From CADEDH01 sp965216205 (GTDB lineage Bacteria; Actinomycetota; Acidimicrobiia; Acidimicrobiales; SZUA-35), in NCBI GenBank assembly GCA_965216205.1, contig OZ244139.1, forward strand, positions 3,038,001 to 3,102,000: a stretch of DNA of 64,000 nucleotides, written 5' to 3'. Position numbers and translations under genes: made by a program. Below the pieces are notes generated by a model. That model ran no database searches, was not told the origin of the DNA, and saw only the letters and a list, made by a program, of their open reading frames with translations. Below, piece after piece: positions 51,711 through 60,283 of the stretch. How positions within the stretch are numbered: position 1 is the stretch's first letter; each line of letters starts with the position of its first letter.

Positions 51711-53801
51711 GTGACGGGGGCGTTCCACGGCGTCCGTGTCGCCGAGCTGGCCACGGGCCTGTCGGCGCCGTACGCCACGATGTTCCTGGCCGACAACGGG
51801 GCCGACGTCGTCAAGCTCGAACCGGTCGACGGCGACCCGTACCGGCGCGACCCGGGGTTCCAGACGGTCAATCGCAACAAGCGGTCGGTGGTCGTCACCG
51901 ACGAGCACCGCAACACGCTGCTCGCGGCCGCCGATGTCATCGTCGCCGACCGGCCAGGCCAGGCCGGGCCGCTCCGGGCGCTGAACCCGACCGCGGTGAT
52001 CGTCTCGATGCCGCCGTGGGGTGAGCGCGGCCCGAAGGTGGACGACCCGAGCTCGACAGCCATCCTCCACGCCACCACCGGGATCGCGTGGAATCAGCAG
52101 TCGTACGCAGAGGTGCCCGTCGACGTCGTCGTTCCGGTCGCCGAGTACGGGACAGGCGTGCTGGGCGCGCTCGCCGCGGCATCCGGCCTGCTCGCCCGGG
52201 CCAGGACCGGGGCGGCGGTGGCCTACGAGGTGTCCGAGGTGGCTGGAGCGGCGGCGGTCCAGCTCGGTGAGGCGAGCATGGCGGGGGAGCCGGCGATCCG
52301 GCCTGGCGACTCGGGCCTCGGCTCGAAGGGGCGGGTTGCGTGCTACCGGCTGGTGGAGGCCGGCGACGGCCGATGGTTCTTCCTCGCCTGTGGCACCGCC
52401 CGATTCTACGAGCGGATGCTGGCGGTGATCGGACGGTCCGATCTGCTCGACGATCCAGCGCTGGCCAACCCGCCGTGGGGGTTGATGCTCGACCCGGCGA
52501 TCGAACGACTCACCCCGATCCTCGACGAGGTGTTCGCCACCAGGCCCCGCCACGAGTGGCTGGCGCTTCTGGCCGAGGCCGATGTGCCGGCGCAGCCCGT
52601 GCTGACGAGGGAGGAGTTCCTCGAGACGTCCATCGTCGCCGCCAACGGGATGGACGTGGAGATCGACCACCCCGAGCTCGGGCCCGTCTCGATGATGGGA
52701 CTGCCGTTCGAGATCGCAGCGGCGCCGGGGGCGATCCACTCCCCCGCCCCGCTGCTGGGCCAACACACCGACGACGTGCTCACCGAGTGGGGTACCGGCA
52801 CCACGCAACCGAGCGATCGCCCCACCTCGCCCGATGGGTCGAACGACGGTGAGCGACCGCTCGCCGGTGTGCGGGTGGTCGATCTGGCCTCGTTCATCGC
52901 CGGCCCGGTGGTGAGCCGGCACCTGGCGATGCTGGGAGCGGAGGTCATCAAGGTGGAACCGCCCACCGGCGACCCGTTCCGGGCCATCGGTGCACCGTTC
53001 GAGTCCTGGAACCAGGGCAAGCGGAGCGTCGTCCTCGACCTGACCACCGAGGATGGTCGAGCCACGCTGCAGCGCCTCGTGGCGAACGTCGACATCGTCA
53101 TCGAGAACTTCCGACCCGGGGTGGCCGAGCGGCTCGGGGCCGACCGGGAGACGCTCCGAGCCATCAACCCCGACCTGGTGTTCCTCTCGTCGCCCGGCTA
53201 CGGGATCGACGAGTCGATGGCCGACCGACCTGCCTTCGATCCCCTGGTCCAGGCCCTCGGCGGTCTGATGGCGGCGCAGGGCGGTGAAGCCGAGCCGGTC
53301 TTCCTGTCGGTGCCCATCCACGACGTGGTGACCCCGATGCTCGGTGCGCTCGGACTCGTGACCGGGCTGTGGCTGCGCGACCGGACCGGCGAGGGCCAGC
53401 AGGTGCGGACGTCGCTGGCCCAGTCGACGATGGTGGTCCAGGCGGCCGAGTTCACCCGGTTCGAGGGACGGCCGCCGGCCAGGGTCGGTGGGTTCGACCA
53501 CCCGGGCACCGACGAGAGCTCGTGGCGCGACACCGACGACGGACCGATCTGGTTCGACGGCGACATGGAAGAGCCCGTCTGCCGCACTGGACTCACCGGC
53601 AGCCCCCTGGCCGAGGAGAACGGCCTGCTCACCACGACCGACCATGTCGACCTCGGCCCGATCGTCGTGTTCGGGCAGCTCATCGGTGGAGCCGGGCCCG
53701 CTCCAGGCCCCGCTCCGGCGCTGGACGCCGACGGTGAGGCGATCCGCGCTGAGCTGCGGTCGCCGGTGGCGACCCCATCCGATATCGAGGAGAGACCGTG
53801 A
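51711..53801 (+). CDS. Tandem-fused CaiB/BaiF CoA-transferase (two family domains)
   Basis: 696 residues. Domain 1 (about 1-380) starts VRVAELATGLSAPYATMFLADNGADVVKLE but lacks the usual serine-rich middle; domain 2 (about 385-600) starts VRVVDLASFIAGPVVSRHLAMLGAEVIKVE and has NQGKRSVVLDLTTEDG, ENFRPGVAERLGADRETLRAINPDLV and GEGQQVRTSLAQS. A 70-residue tail follows. Domain 1 supplies C-terminal CoA-transferase elements (HEWLALLAEADVPAQPVL), so the whole could act like a pseudo-dimer, as type III CoA-transferases are interlocked dimers. It overlaps the next gene (GTGA). Confidence 0.87.
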   Translation: MTGAFHGVRVAELATGLSAPYATMFLADNGADVVKLEPVDGDPYRRDPGFQTVNRNKRSVVVTDEHRNTLLAAADVIVADRPGQAGPLRALNPTAVIVSMPPWGERGPKVDDPSSTAILHATTGIAWNQQSYAEVPVDVVVPVAEYGTGVLGALAAASGLLARARTGAAVAYEVSEVAGAAAVQLGEASMAGEPAIRPGDSGLGSKGRVACYRLVEAGDGRWFFLACGTARFYERMLAVIGRSDLLDDPALANPPWGLMLDPAIERLTPILDEVFATRPRHEWLALLAEADVPAQPVLTREEFLETSIVAANGMDVEIDHPELGPVSMMGLPFEIAAAPGAIHSPAPLLGQHTDDVLTEWGTGTTQPSDRPTSPDGSNDGERPLAGVRVVDLASFIAGPVVSRHLAMLGAEVIKVEPPTGDPFRAIGAPFESWNQGKRSVVLDLTTEDGRATLQRLVANVDIVIENFRPGVAERLGADRETLRAINPDLVFLSSPGYGIDESMADRPAFDPLVQALGGLMAAQGGEAEPVFLSVPIHDVVTPMLGALGLVTGLWLRDRTGEGQQVRTSLAQSTMVVQAAEFTRFEGRPPARVGGFDHPGTDESSWRDTDDGPIWFDGDMEEPVCRTGLTGSPLAEENGLLTTTDHVDLGPIVVFGQLIGGAGPAPGPAPALDADGEAIRAELRSPVATPSDIEERP

Positions 53802-56311
53802 CCCCACCATCGAACTCCCCGCTCGGCGGACCGCTCGCCGGGCTCCGGGTCGTCGAACTGGCCGAGGGCATCGCCGGCCCCTACGCCGGCAAGCTGCTCG
53901 CCGACTACGGCGCTGACGTGATCAAGGTGGAGCCGGGCGGCGGCGACCGATCCCGGCGCCTCGGCCCCTTCCCCACCGATGGTCCCGACCCCGAGCAGAG
54001 CGCCACCTTCCTCCACCTGAACACGAACAAGCGATCGGTCGTCGCCGAGCCGGCCAGTGAGCTGGTGGCATCGCTGCTCGGCGACGCCGACGTCGTCATC
54101 CAGTCGTCGCCCGACCCGGCACCCGCCGAGCTGAGAGCCCGGTACCCGAAGCTGGTGGTCACCTCGGTGACATCGTTCGGGCTGACCGGCCCCTACGCCG
54201 GCTACGAGGGCGAGGAGATCGTCCACCTCGCGTTCGGCGGGCCGATGTCGGCGTCCGGCAACCCCGATCGCGAGCCGTTGAAGATGGGGGGAGCGATCGG
54301 TCAGTACCAGTGCGGGTCGGTCGCCGCCCTGGCCACCGTGGCCGCGGTCGCCGCCGCCACCAGAGACGGCGAGGGGACCCACATCGACCTCGCCAACGTC
54401 GAGACCCAGGTGGGCTCGATCGACCGGCGCATGACCTACCTGCTGTACGCCGCCTACCGGGGGCAGAACGTGGAGCGGGTGGGCGGGTACTCGGTGTCGC
54501 CGTTCCCCGGCGGCTGCCGGCCCACCGGCGACGGGCACGTCCAGGTGTCGACCCTCATGAACTGGATCCCCCGGATGTTGGCCGTGCTCGACGACCCCGA
54601 CATGGCGGCCCTCTACGACGATGAGATGTGGCTGTTCAACGAGGCCCTGCCCGACCTCGCCGACGCCCAACTGCTGTCGTGGACGCTCACCAGGAACCGG
54701 CAGGAGGCGATGGAGCAGGCGCAGGCGAAGGGCTGGCCGGTCACTGCCGTCAACCGGCCGGTCGATCTGCTGACCGACCCCCACTTCGAGGCCCGCGGCT
54801 TCTTCGTGCCGGTGACGCACCCGGTGGCCGGCACCGTGCGCCAGCCGGGCGCCCCGATCCGGATGGACGACGGTTGGGCGATCCGGCGGCCGGCTCCCCT
54901 CCTCGATGAGCACCGGGCGGAGATCGAGGCGGAGCTCGACGCCGGCCGCACCGCAGCCGCTCCGAGCGGGGCGCCAACCGCCGACCGGGCGACCGGGGGT
55001 GCGGTCGACCGCTCGCTGCCGCTCGACGGAATCCGCGTCCTCGACATGACCGTCGTGTGGGCCGGGCCGTACGCCACCTGCCTGCTCGGCGACCTCGGGG
55101 CCGACATCGTGAGGGTCGACAACCCCTACATCTTCCCGACCGCCACCCGGGGGGTCCTCCCCCGGCCACCCAAGGAGCTGGTTCCCGATCTCGGGGGCAT
55201 CTTCGGCGGTTACCCCGACGCTGACCCGGGCGACCGTCCCTGGAACCGCAAGGCGCTGTTCAACGCCCACGCCCGGAACAAGCGGAGCGTCACTCTCGAC
55301 CTCCGCAAGCCACTCGGCCGCGAGACGTTCCTCCGGCTCGTCGACCACTGCGACGTGATGATCGAGAACAACTCGGTCGAGCTGCTGGCCAAGCTCGGAA
55401 TCGACTGGCCCGACCTGCACGCCCGCAACGAGCGTCTCATCCTCGTGCGCATGCCGTCGGTGGGGCTGACCGGCCCCTACGAGAGCTACCTCGGCTTCGG
55501 TGTGAACTTCGAGGCGTTGTGTGGGCTGGGCTCGCTCCGCGGCTACGTCGACGGCGACCTCAGCGAGAACGAGCCGGTGTTCCACATGGACGCTGCGTCT
55601 GGTGCCGCCGGTGCCCTGGCGGCGGTCATGGCGCTGCGTCGACGGGAGGAGACCGGGGTCGGTGAGTTGGTGGAGCTGTCACAGTCGGAGAACATGCTCA
55701 ACCACATCGGCGAGTACCTGATCGATGCCGAACGCACCGGGACCGAGCACGATCCGATCGGGAACCGTCACCCGACCCGGGCCCCGCAGGGCTGCTACCC
55801 GTGCCTCGGCGACGATGCGTGGGTGGTGATCTCGGTGGGCGACGACGCCCAGTGGGCTGCGCTGGCCGGGGTCGCCGGGCGCGGGTGGGCCGACGACGAG
55901 CGGTTCGCCACCGCCGAGGGTCGGCGGGCCGACCACGATGCCCTCGACGAGCTGATCGCCGAGTGGACGTCGGGTCTCGAGCCACGCGACGTCTTCGAGC
56001 GGTGCCAGGCCCGGGGTGTTCCCGCCGCTCCGGTGCTCCACGAGCTGGAGGCGCTGGCCGATCCCCACCTGAACGATCGGGGGATGTTCCGATCGAACGG
56101 CAACGACGACACCGGCGATCACCTGCACCCGACCCATGCGTGGCGATGGGATGGTGCACCGCTGCGGTGGGATCGTCTGCCGGTGCTGGGCGGCGACAAC
56201 GAGGCGGTGTTCCGAGACCTCGTCGGCTTGAGCGCCGAGGAGTACGAGGCGCTCGACGCCGATGGCCACCTCAGCCGCGACTATCTCGCCCCCGACGGCA
56301 CGCCCCTGTGA
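53798..56311 (+). CDS. Tandem-fused CaiB/BaiF CoA-transferase (second, larger)
   Basis: 837 residues. Domain 1 (about 10-385): LRVVELAEGIAGPYAGKLLADYGADVIKVE, THIDLANVETQVG. Domain 2 (about 405-800): IRVLDMTVVWAGPYATCLLGDLGADIVRVD, NKRSVTLDLRKPLG, MIENNSVELLAKLGIDWPDL, GELVELSQSENM, PAAPVLHELEALADPHL. Both halves have all core motifs, so both could be active. A Pro/Ala-rich linker joins them. Cotranscribed between the other fused CoA-transferase and the ADP-ribosyltransferase-like gene. Confidence 0.9.
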   Translation: MTPPSNSPLGGPLAGLRVVELAEGIAGPYAGKLLADYGADVIKVEPGGGDRSRRLGPFPTDGPDPEQSATFLHLNTNKRSVVAEPASELVASLLGDADVVIQSSPDPAPAELRARYPKLVVTSVTSFGLTGPYAGYEGEEIVHLAFGGPMSASGNPDREPLKMGGAIGQYQCGSVAALATVAAVAAATRDGEGTHIDLANVETQVGSIDRRMTYLLYAAYRGQNVERVGGYSVSPFPGGCRPTGDGHVQVSTLMNWIPRMLAVLDDPDMAALYDDEMWLFNEALPDLADAQLLSWTLTRNRQEAMEQAQAKGWPVTAVNRPVDLLTDPHFEARGFFVPVTHPVAGTVRQPGAPIRMDDGWAIRRPAPLLDEHRAEIEAELDAGRTAAAPSGAPTADRATGGAVDRSLPLDGIRVLDMTVVWAGPYATCLLGDLGADIVRVDNPYIFPTATRGVLPRPPKELVPDLGGIFGGYPDADPGDRPWNRKALFNAHARNKRSVTLDLRKPLGRETFLRLVDHCDVMIENNSVELLAKLGIDWPDLHARNERLILVRMPSVGLTGPYESYLGFGVNFEALCGLGSLRGYVDGDLSENEPVFHMDAASGAAGALAAVMALRRREETGVGELVELSQSENMLNHIGEYLIDAERTGTEHDPIGNRHPTRAPQGCYPCLGDDAWVVISVGDDAQWAALAGVAGRGWADDERFATAEGRRADHDALDELIAEWTSGLEPRDVFERCQARGVPAAPVLHELEALADPHLNDRGMFRSNGNDDTGDHLHPTHAWRWDGAPLRWDRLPVLGGDNEAVFRDLVGLSAEEYEALDADGHLSRDYLAPDGTPL

Positions 56312-57321
56312 CTCATCCCACGCCGGTGTACGAGTCCGATCCCGGCGCAGCTCCTGACTCGGAGTTCGAGCCGGGGACCCTCGCTCACCTGGTGGCAGGC
56401 AACCGCGGTCGGATGCTCGACCCGAGACGGACGCCGGTGACGATCGTTGCCGTTCGATCGGAGGTCGGCTTCTGCACCATGCGGGTCGAGGCCTTCGAGG
56501 ACGAAGGTGCGCTGTGGGACATCCCTTTCGAGCAGGTCGACCGGTTCCAGTTCGATCGCGGGAGCAGGCGAGCCAGCCCCTCGGTATTGGCGGACCACCG
56601 GACCGTGGTCGACCGCCTGCATCGGCAGCTCGAGATCTCGTGTGATCCCGCCGAGCGACGAAGGACCGAGGCAGAGCTCGCGGCGCAGCAGCAGGAGGCC
56701 GCCGCCTGGCTCACCGACCACTCGTCATTCGTGGCCGACGGCGGCGCCCTTCCCGGACCAGAGCAGCGACTCGGCGATCCACGCCTCTTCGACGACGTCG
56801 AGGCCTACCTCGCCGAGCACGACGTTGCCGAGGTCGAGGCCCGATTCAGCCAGCAGTTCGTGTCGAACCCGGGCGCAGGCGAGATCGTGAAGGGCCATCG
56901 GATCGTGCTCGCCCAGATGGGGCTCGTGCCGTACCGGGACAACATCGTCCGGGACCCGGCGACCTTCGAGGGGCTCTGGGATCGCGCGAATCGCCGGCGC
57001 CACATCCTGGTTCGCCTCGGCTTCGTCCGCGCCCTGTTCGCTCGTTTCGCCGACCCGCCTCGCACCATCTATCGCGGCATGTTCCTCGCCGGACCCGTCG
57101 ACCTGTCGCGCAACAGGACCTTCGTGTCGTGGACCTTCTCCCGAGCCGTGGCGGAGAGCCATTTCGACACCGCACAGCCCGGAGCCCGGCGCATGCTCCA
57201 GGCCCAAGAGCTCCCCGTCGACCGGGTCCTCATGACGTTTCTGGAGACACGGGCGATGAACGAGCAGTTCCACGAAGCCGAGGCCATCCTGCTCGTCGAC
57301 ACCGAGCACCCGCTCTACTGA
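56308..57321 (+). CDS. Protein with a C-terminal ADP-ribosyltransferase-like domain
   Basis: 337 residues from GTG 56308, overlapping the previous stop. Residues 1-150 have a beta-rich head and a coiled-coil-like segment (RLHRQLEIS to QQQEAAAWL). Residues about 155-337 show what looks like the R-S-E motif set of ADP-ribosyltransferases: Arg256 in TIYRGMFLAG, Ser/Thr in FVSWTFSRAVAESHF (274-278), and an ExE in FHEAEAILL (Glu323, Glu325). The S-x-T-x-S spacing differs from the classical STS. No signal peptide is seen, so it is a cytoplasmic rather than secreted enzyme. Its place in a CoA-transferase operon is unusual. Family assignment is by pattern only. Confidence 0.6.
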   Translation: MTHPTPVYESDPGAAPDSEFEPGTLAHLVAGNRGRMLDPRRTPVTIVAVRSEVGFCTMRVEAFEDEGALWDIPFEQVDRFQFDRGSRRASPSVLADHRTVVDRLHRQLEISCDPAERRRTEAELAAQQQEAAAWLTDHSSFVADGGALPGPEQRLGDPRLFDDVEAYLAEHDVAEVEARFSQQFVSNPGAGEIVKGHRIVLAQMGLVPYRDNIVRDPATFEGLWDRANRRRHILVRLGFVRALFARFADPPRTIYRGMFLAGPVDLSRNRTFVSWTFSRAVAESHFDTAQPGARRMLQAQELPVDRVLMTFLETRAMNEQFHEAEAILLVDTEHPLY

Positions 57322-57367
57322 GGGCAGCCCACCCAGGCGCGACGGTATCGCTGTTCACAGACTCTCG

Positions 57368-57386
57368 CTGGGGCTGGCGCCCCCAG
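57368..57386. terminator. 6-bp hairpin between convergent genes
   Basis: CTGGGG (57368-57373) pairs with CCCCAG (57381-57386) across 7 nt, between the ADP-ribosyltransferase-like gene and the convergent MarR gene. No T-tract. Confidence 0.4.
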
Positions 57387-57413
57387 ACCCCTCCGGTCAG
57401 ACCTCGCTCGTCA

Positions 57414-57857
57414 TCAGGTCAGGGCTTGCCTGACGGCCGCGAGTGTGGTGGCCACCTGCTCGAGTCCGTCCAGATCGAACTCCTCGAGCGCATGGCGAAC
57501 GAAGACGGCTTCGCGGTCGAGCATGTCGGAGATCGTCTGTTGGCCTGAGCTGGTGAGTGCAAGGAGCGGCGACCGGCGATGTGCGGGGTTCGGTTGCTGC
57601 TCGATCAACCCGAGATCGAGCAGTTCATTCGCAAGGGCCTGGATGTGCTGTCGGGTGACGTTGCGAGCCCGTGCGATCGCGGGCACCGGGTGCGGGCCAT
57701 GTCGGTCGAGGAACTCCAGGATCGCTCGTTGCGGTACGGACACCGCACGGTCGGCGTGGAGATCCTCGGCAAGCGAGACGAGCAGGTTGTTGAGGAGCCG
57801 GACCTCGTCGAAGAGCCGGACGATTGCTTCGAACCTACTTGACAATTCACTTGACAT
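57414..57857 (-). CDS. MarR family transcriptional regulator
   Basis: 147 residues. Winged helix: VPQRAILEFLDRHGPHPVPAIARARNVTRQHIQALANELLDLGLIEQQPNPAHRRSPLLALTSSG, with N- and C-terminal dimer helices. Divergent from a methyltransferase gene; the 76-bp gap is AT-rich for this window and contains repeated TTGACA/TGTCA half-sites, some reaching into its own first codons. It probably represses both genes and responds to a small molecule. Confidence 0.88.
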   Translation of the reverse strand: MSSELSSRFEAIVRLFDEVRLLNNLLVSLAEDLHADRAVSVPQRAILEFLDRHGPHPVPAIARARNVTRQHIQALANELLDLGLIEQQPNPAHRRSPLLALTSSGQQTISDMLDREAVFVRHALEEFDLDGLEQVATTLAAVRQALT

Positions 57858-57859
57858 AT

Positions 57860-57876
57860 TGACAGTTTATTTGTCA
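57860..57876. promoter_or_regulatory. MarR operator candidate
   Basis: TGACA-N7-TGTCA inverted repeat, with two further TTGACA boxes at 57839-57844 and 57851-57856. It lies between the divergent MarR and methyltransferase genes, in the promoter zone of both. Confidence 0.55.
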
Positions 57877-57933
57877 TTCTCGATCTCGGCAACCGGCCAG
57901 TCACGACGAGCCGACCGGACCAGGAATCGAAAC

Positions 57934-58566
57934 ATGACCAGCAAAGACCGCATCCGGCACCACATCATCCGCCAGTTCTCCCATCCACAGGGGATCTACG
58001 GACGAATCGCTGGCCGGATCATGTCCTCGCGAGGCACCAACATCGCCCGAAACGAGTGGGTCGCCGAGATCCTCGACCCACCGATCGGCGCGCACATCCT
58101 CGAGATCGGGCACGGGCCAGGCCTCGCCATTGAGAACTTGAGCGTGAAACTACGAGGCGGACACGTGACAGGCCTCGAGCTCTCTGAGCTCATGTCCCGG
58201 GCAGCCGCTCGACGGAACCGTGCCGCCGTGCAGAACGGTTCGGTCGACTTCCGCGTTGGCGATTCCGCCAACCCACCCGATGACCTTCGAGACCTCGACG
58301 TCATCTACGGCATCAACGCCACGATGTTCTGGGCGGACCCCCGAGCGGCCATCGCCGAACTCACGACCAGGCTCAAGCCAGGCGGGCAACTACTCGTCGC
58401 CTACATGCCTCCGCCGACCGCAACCGAACCGGCCGATGTCGTTGCCAAGGCTCTCCATGAGTGGTTCGAGACAGCCGGACTGACCCAGATCACGACCCGA
58501 ACGGGACCACCGAGCCGCCGACCGTCGCCGTCACTGGAACCAGGCTCCACGAAGGACCACAGATGA
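57934..58566 (+). CDS. Class I SAM-dependent methyltransferase
   Basis: 210 residues. Motif I is AHILEIGHGPGLAIENL, followed by GLELSELMSRAAARR, DLDVIYGINATMFW and LKPGGQLLVAYMPP. The N-terminal helix (RIRHHIIRQFSHPQGIYGRIAGRIM) is typical of small-molecule methyltransferases. Substrate unknown. Divergent MarR regulation suggests an inducible detoxification role. The SDR-like gene follows by 28 bp. Confidence 0.85.
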   Translation: MTSKDRIRHHIIRQFSHPQGIYGRIAGRIMSSRGTNIARNEWVAEILDPPIGAHILEIGHGPGLAIENLSVKLRGGHVTGLELSELMSRAAARRNRAAVQNGSVDFRVGDSANPPDDLRDLDVIYGINATMFWADPRAAIAELTTRLKPGGQLLVAYMPPPTATEPADVVAKALHEWFETAGLTQITTRTGPPSRRPSPSLEPGSTKDHR

Positions 58567-58594
58567 GCCGTCGCCTGATCACGAAGGACCACGA

Positions 58595-59367
58595 ATGAGG
58601 ACCAACCTCCAAGGCCGACGCGCCATCGTCGTCGGTGCCAGTGGTGGCTTCGGCTTCGGTATCGCGGCCAAACTCGCCCGCTCCGGCATGCAGCTCCTCG
58701 TCCTCGCCCGCTCGGACGGCCAAATGCCCACACTCGCCGCCTCGTACCCCAACGTGACGATCCGAACGCTGGACGCCGGCGTCGACGGCATCGCCAGAGA
58801 ACTCATCCACAGCCACAAGCCCGAGGTTCTCGTCCTCAACGCCGGGGCACGCCCCGAGGTCGGACCCATCCAAGACCACAGCTGGGAGTCGTTCTCGGTC
58901 AACTGGCACAGCGACGTCCGAATAGCGTTCAACTGGCTACAGGCGGCCCTCCTCGAGCCGATGCCACCTGGCAGCCACATCATCGTCATGTCATCAGGAG
59001 CCGCAATCGCAGGCTCTCCACTCAGCGGTGGCTACGCCGGCGCAAAGGCGACGCTTCGGACCATGGCCCACATGGTCAACGACGAATCGAGCCGACGCCG
59101 ACTCGGCATCGTGTCGAGAGTCCTCCACCCCACCCTCACCCCGAGCACCGACCTCGGCGCCCCATTCATCGAGGCGTACGCGGCCCGATCCGGCACCTCC
59201 CGCGAAGCATTCCTCCAACGATGTTGGGAACACCGATCACTCCCGACGACGTCGGCGACGCAGTCCATGAACTCCTCCAGAATCCCGATTCCGAGAAGAC
59301 CGACTGGCTGCTCAGGCCCGATGGACTCACGCCGATACCGCCCTCGACTCGACAGGCGCAGACGTAG
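58595..59367 (+). pseudogene. SDR family oxidoreductase, frameshifted near its end
   Basis: Starts with the SDR nucleotide-binding pattern GRRAIVVGASGGFGFGIAAKLA (variant of TGxxxGxG), LVLNAGARPEVG (NAG), a Ser in VMSSGAAIAG and YAGAKATL (Tyr-x-x-x-Lys). After FLQR the frame breaks near 59220. One base seems missing; the neighbouring frame continues MLGTPITPDDVGDAVHELLQ to TAG at 59365-59367, restoring a normal SDR C-terminus. Its 3' part contains one copy of a 24-bp direct repeat. Downstream of the methyltransferase on the same strand. Confidence 0.8.
59265..59288. repeat. 24-bp direct repeat, copy 1
   Basis: CCATGAACTCCTCCAGAATC... is identical to 59472-59495. Here it encodes part of the SDR C-terminus (HELLQNP). 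Confidence 0.8.
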
Positions 59368-59471
59368 CTGGCCACTGCGGCGGGCCTCTTGGCCCGAGCC
59401 AGCGGTCACGGCGCCGGAACGAGGCGCTCCAGAAGGGTTCGCCGAGCACCGTCGACGACCTGACCGAGTGA

Positions 59472-59495
59472 CCATGAACTCCTCCAGAATCCCGA
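59472..59495. repeat. 24-bp direct repeat, copy 2
   Basis: Second copy, ending 34 bp before the tRNA-Trp-like gene. In the same relative frame it again reads HELLQNP, followed by a short open stretch, so it may be a fragment of another SDR end. The surrounding 59368-59529 shows no intact gene. Confidence 0.75.
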
Positions 59496-59529
59496 GCCGA
59501 ACGGAGCGCTCATCGATCGCTTCGTTCAC

Positions 59530-59600
59530 GCCCTCGTAGCTCAATGGCAGAGCTTCCGTCTCCAAAACGGAGGTCGTGGGTTCGATTCCCACCGAGGCCA
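59530..59600 (+). tRNA. tRNA-Trp-like gene, anticodon CCA, atypical
   Basis: A cloverleaf fits: acceptor GCCCTCG, D arm GCTC/GAGC with a 7-nt loop, anticodon arm TCCGT/ACGGA with loop CTCCAAA (anticodon CCA at 59562-59564), T arm GTGGG/CCCAC with loop TTCGATT. Oddities: one acceptor mismatch (C2:C71), discriminator A rather than the G used by bacterial TrpRS, and no encoded CCA end (CCG instead). Three copies of CGAGGGCAC follow, each of which could pair perfectly with the 5' acceptor strand. It may be an extra or decaying tRNA. Confidence 0.75.
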
Positions 59601-59628
59601 CCGAGGGCACCGAGGGCACCGAGGGCAC
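59593..59628. repeat. Four tandem 9-bp units at the tRNA 3' end
   Basis: CGAGGCCAC followed by three copies of CGAGGGCAC. The first unit is the tRNA acceptor 3' strand plus discriminator; the others are tandem extensions. Confidence 0.85.
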
Positions 59629-59663
59629 CGTGGTACCGGCCTCTCCGGCTCGACCGTCCGAGA

Positions 59664-60128
59664 TCATGAACATGGCCGGGCGTCCATGGCTCTGTTGCAG
59701 CATTCGCCGCGTCGGGTCACTACCGGTCGACGGGCGCCGACGGCGGTGACGAGATCGGCCCAGCGAGACATGGCGTGTTCGATCGACGAGTACGGGGTCG
59801 GGTCGCCGGTGTAGGTGTGAACGGTTGCCTGGTTCACGACCTCCCACGCGTGTTCTGGATCGAGACTGGACAGCCGTTCTTCGAGGTCGGCCCCGTAGCC
59901 AGGATCGGTCCGTTCGTCGTCGAAGATCAACACGTCGATGTCGCCTGGCAACGTGGGCTGCGCGAACCCGTGGAGGTGATCCCACACCAGGTTTCGGATC
60001 GTCCCTGCCGCGATCAACCAGTGCGCGAGACCGAGCGTTCGCACGGTGCGGAGCAACCCCATGACTCGGTCGTCGGTCTCGACGAGCTCCGTGAGTCGGT
60101 CTTCGTGGCGCACGCCCCATTGGACCAC
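59664..60128 (-). CDS. Nucleotidyltransferase-like protein, C-terminally truncated
   Basis: 154 residues resembling the small nucleotidyltransferase family of COG3575. Visible are WLIAAGTIRNLVWDHLHGF, GDIDVLIFDDERTDPGYGADLEERL, WEVVNQATVHTYTGDP, and SIEHAMSRWADLVTAVGAR. Homologues continue for about 40-50 more residues; here the reading turns into RRPVVTRRGECCNR and stops near the tRNA-like gene. The loss suggests recombination at this point. It may be non-functional. Confidence 0.7.
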   Translation of the reverse strand: MVQWGVRHEDRLTELVETDDRVMGLLRTVRTLGLAHWLIAAGTIRNLVWDHLHGFAQPTLPGDIDVLIFDDERTDPGYGADLEERLSSLDPEHAWEVVNQATVHTYTGDPTPYSSIEHAMSRWADLVTAVGARRPVVTRRGECCNRAMDARPCS

Positions 60129-60283
60129 GGGAGTACGAGCAGTCGTGGCGGAGACGGTCGTGGCAACGCCCGAGAGTGGGACACGTCGCTGCGAGTGACG
60201 TGGACTACGACCGCGACCGCTAGACGCGCTCCGAGCAGAGGGGCCCTACAGCTAGATCGACACCCACGGGTAGGGGTCCGAGG

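Noticed and set aside
53198..55585. 795-codon minus-strand frame over the CoA-transferases
   Set aside because: Antisense of two well-conserved enzymes, with no motifs of its own.
59593..59628. Tandem 9-bp units considered as CRISPR or iterons
   Set aside because: Only four contiguous units, one of them the tRNA acceptor end; no spacers, Rep gene or origin features.
59032..60120. Long minus-strand open frame across the SDR gene, tRNA and nucleotidyltransferase
   Set aside because: It contains GIEPTTSVLETEALPLSYEG, the usual artefact of translating a tRNA backwards, and VPS repeats from the 9-bp tandem units.
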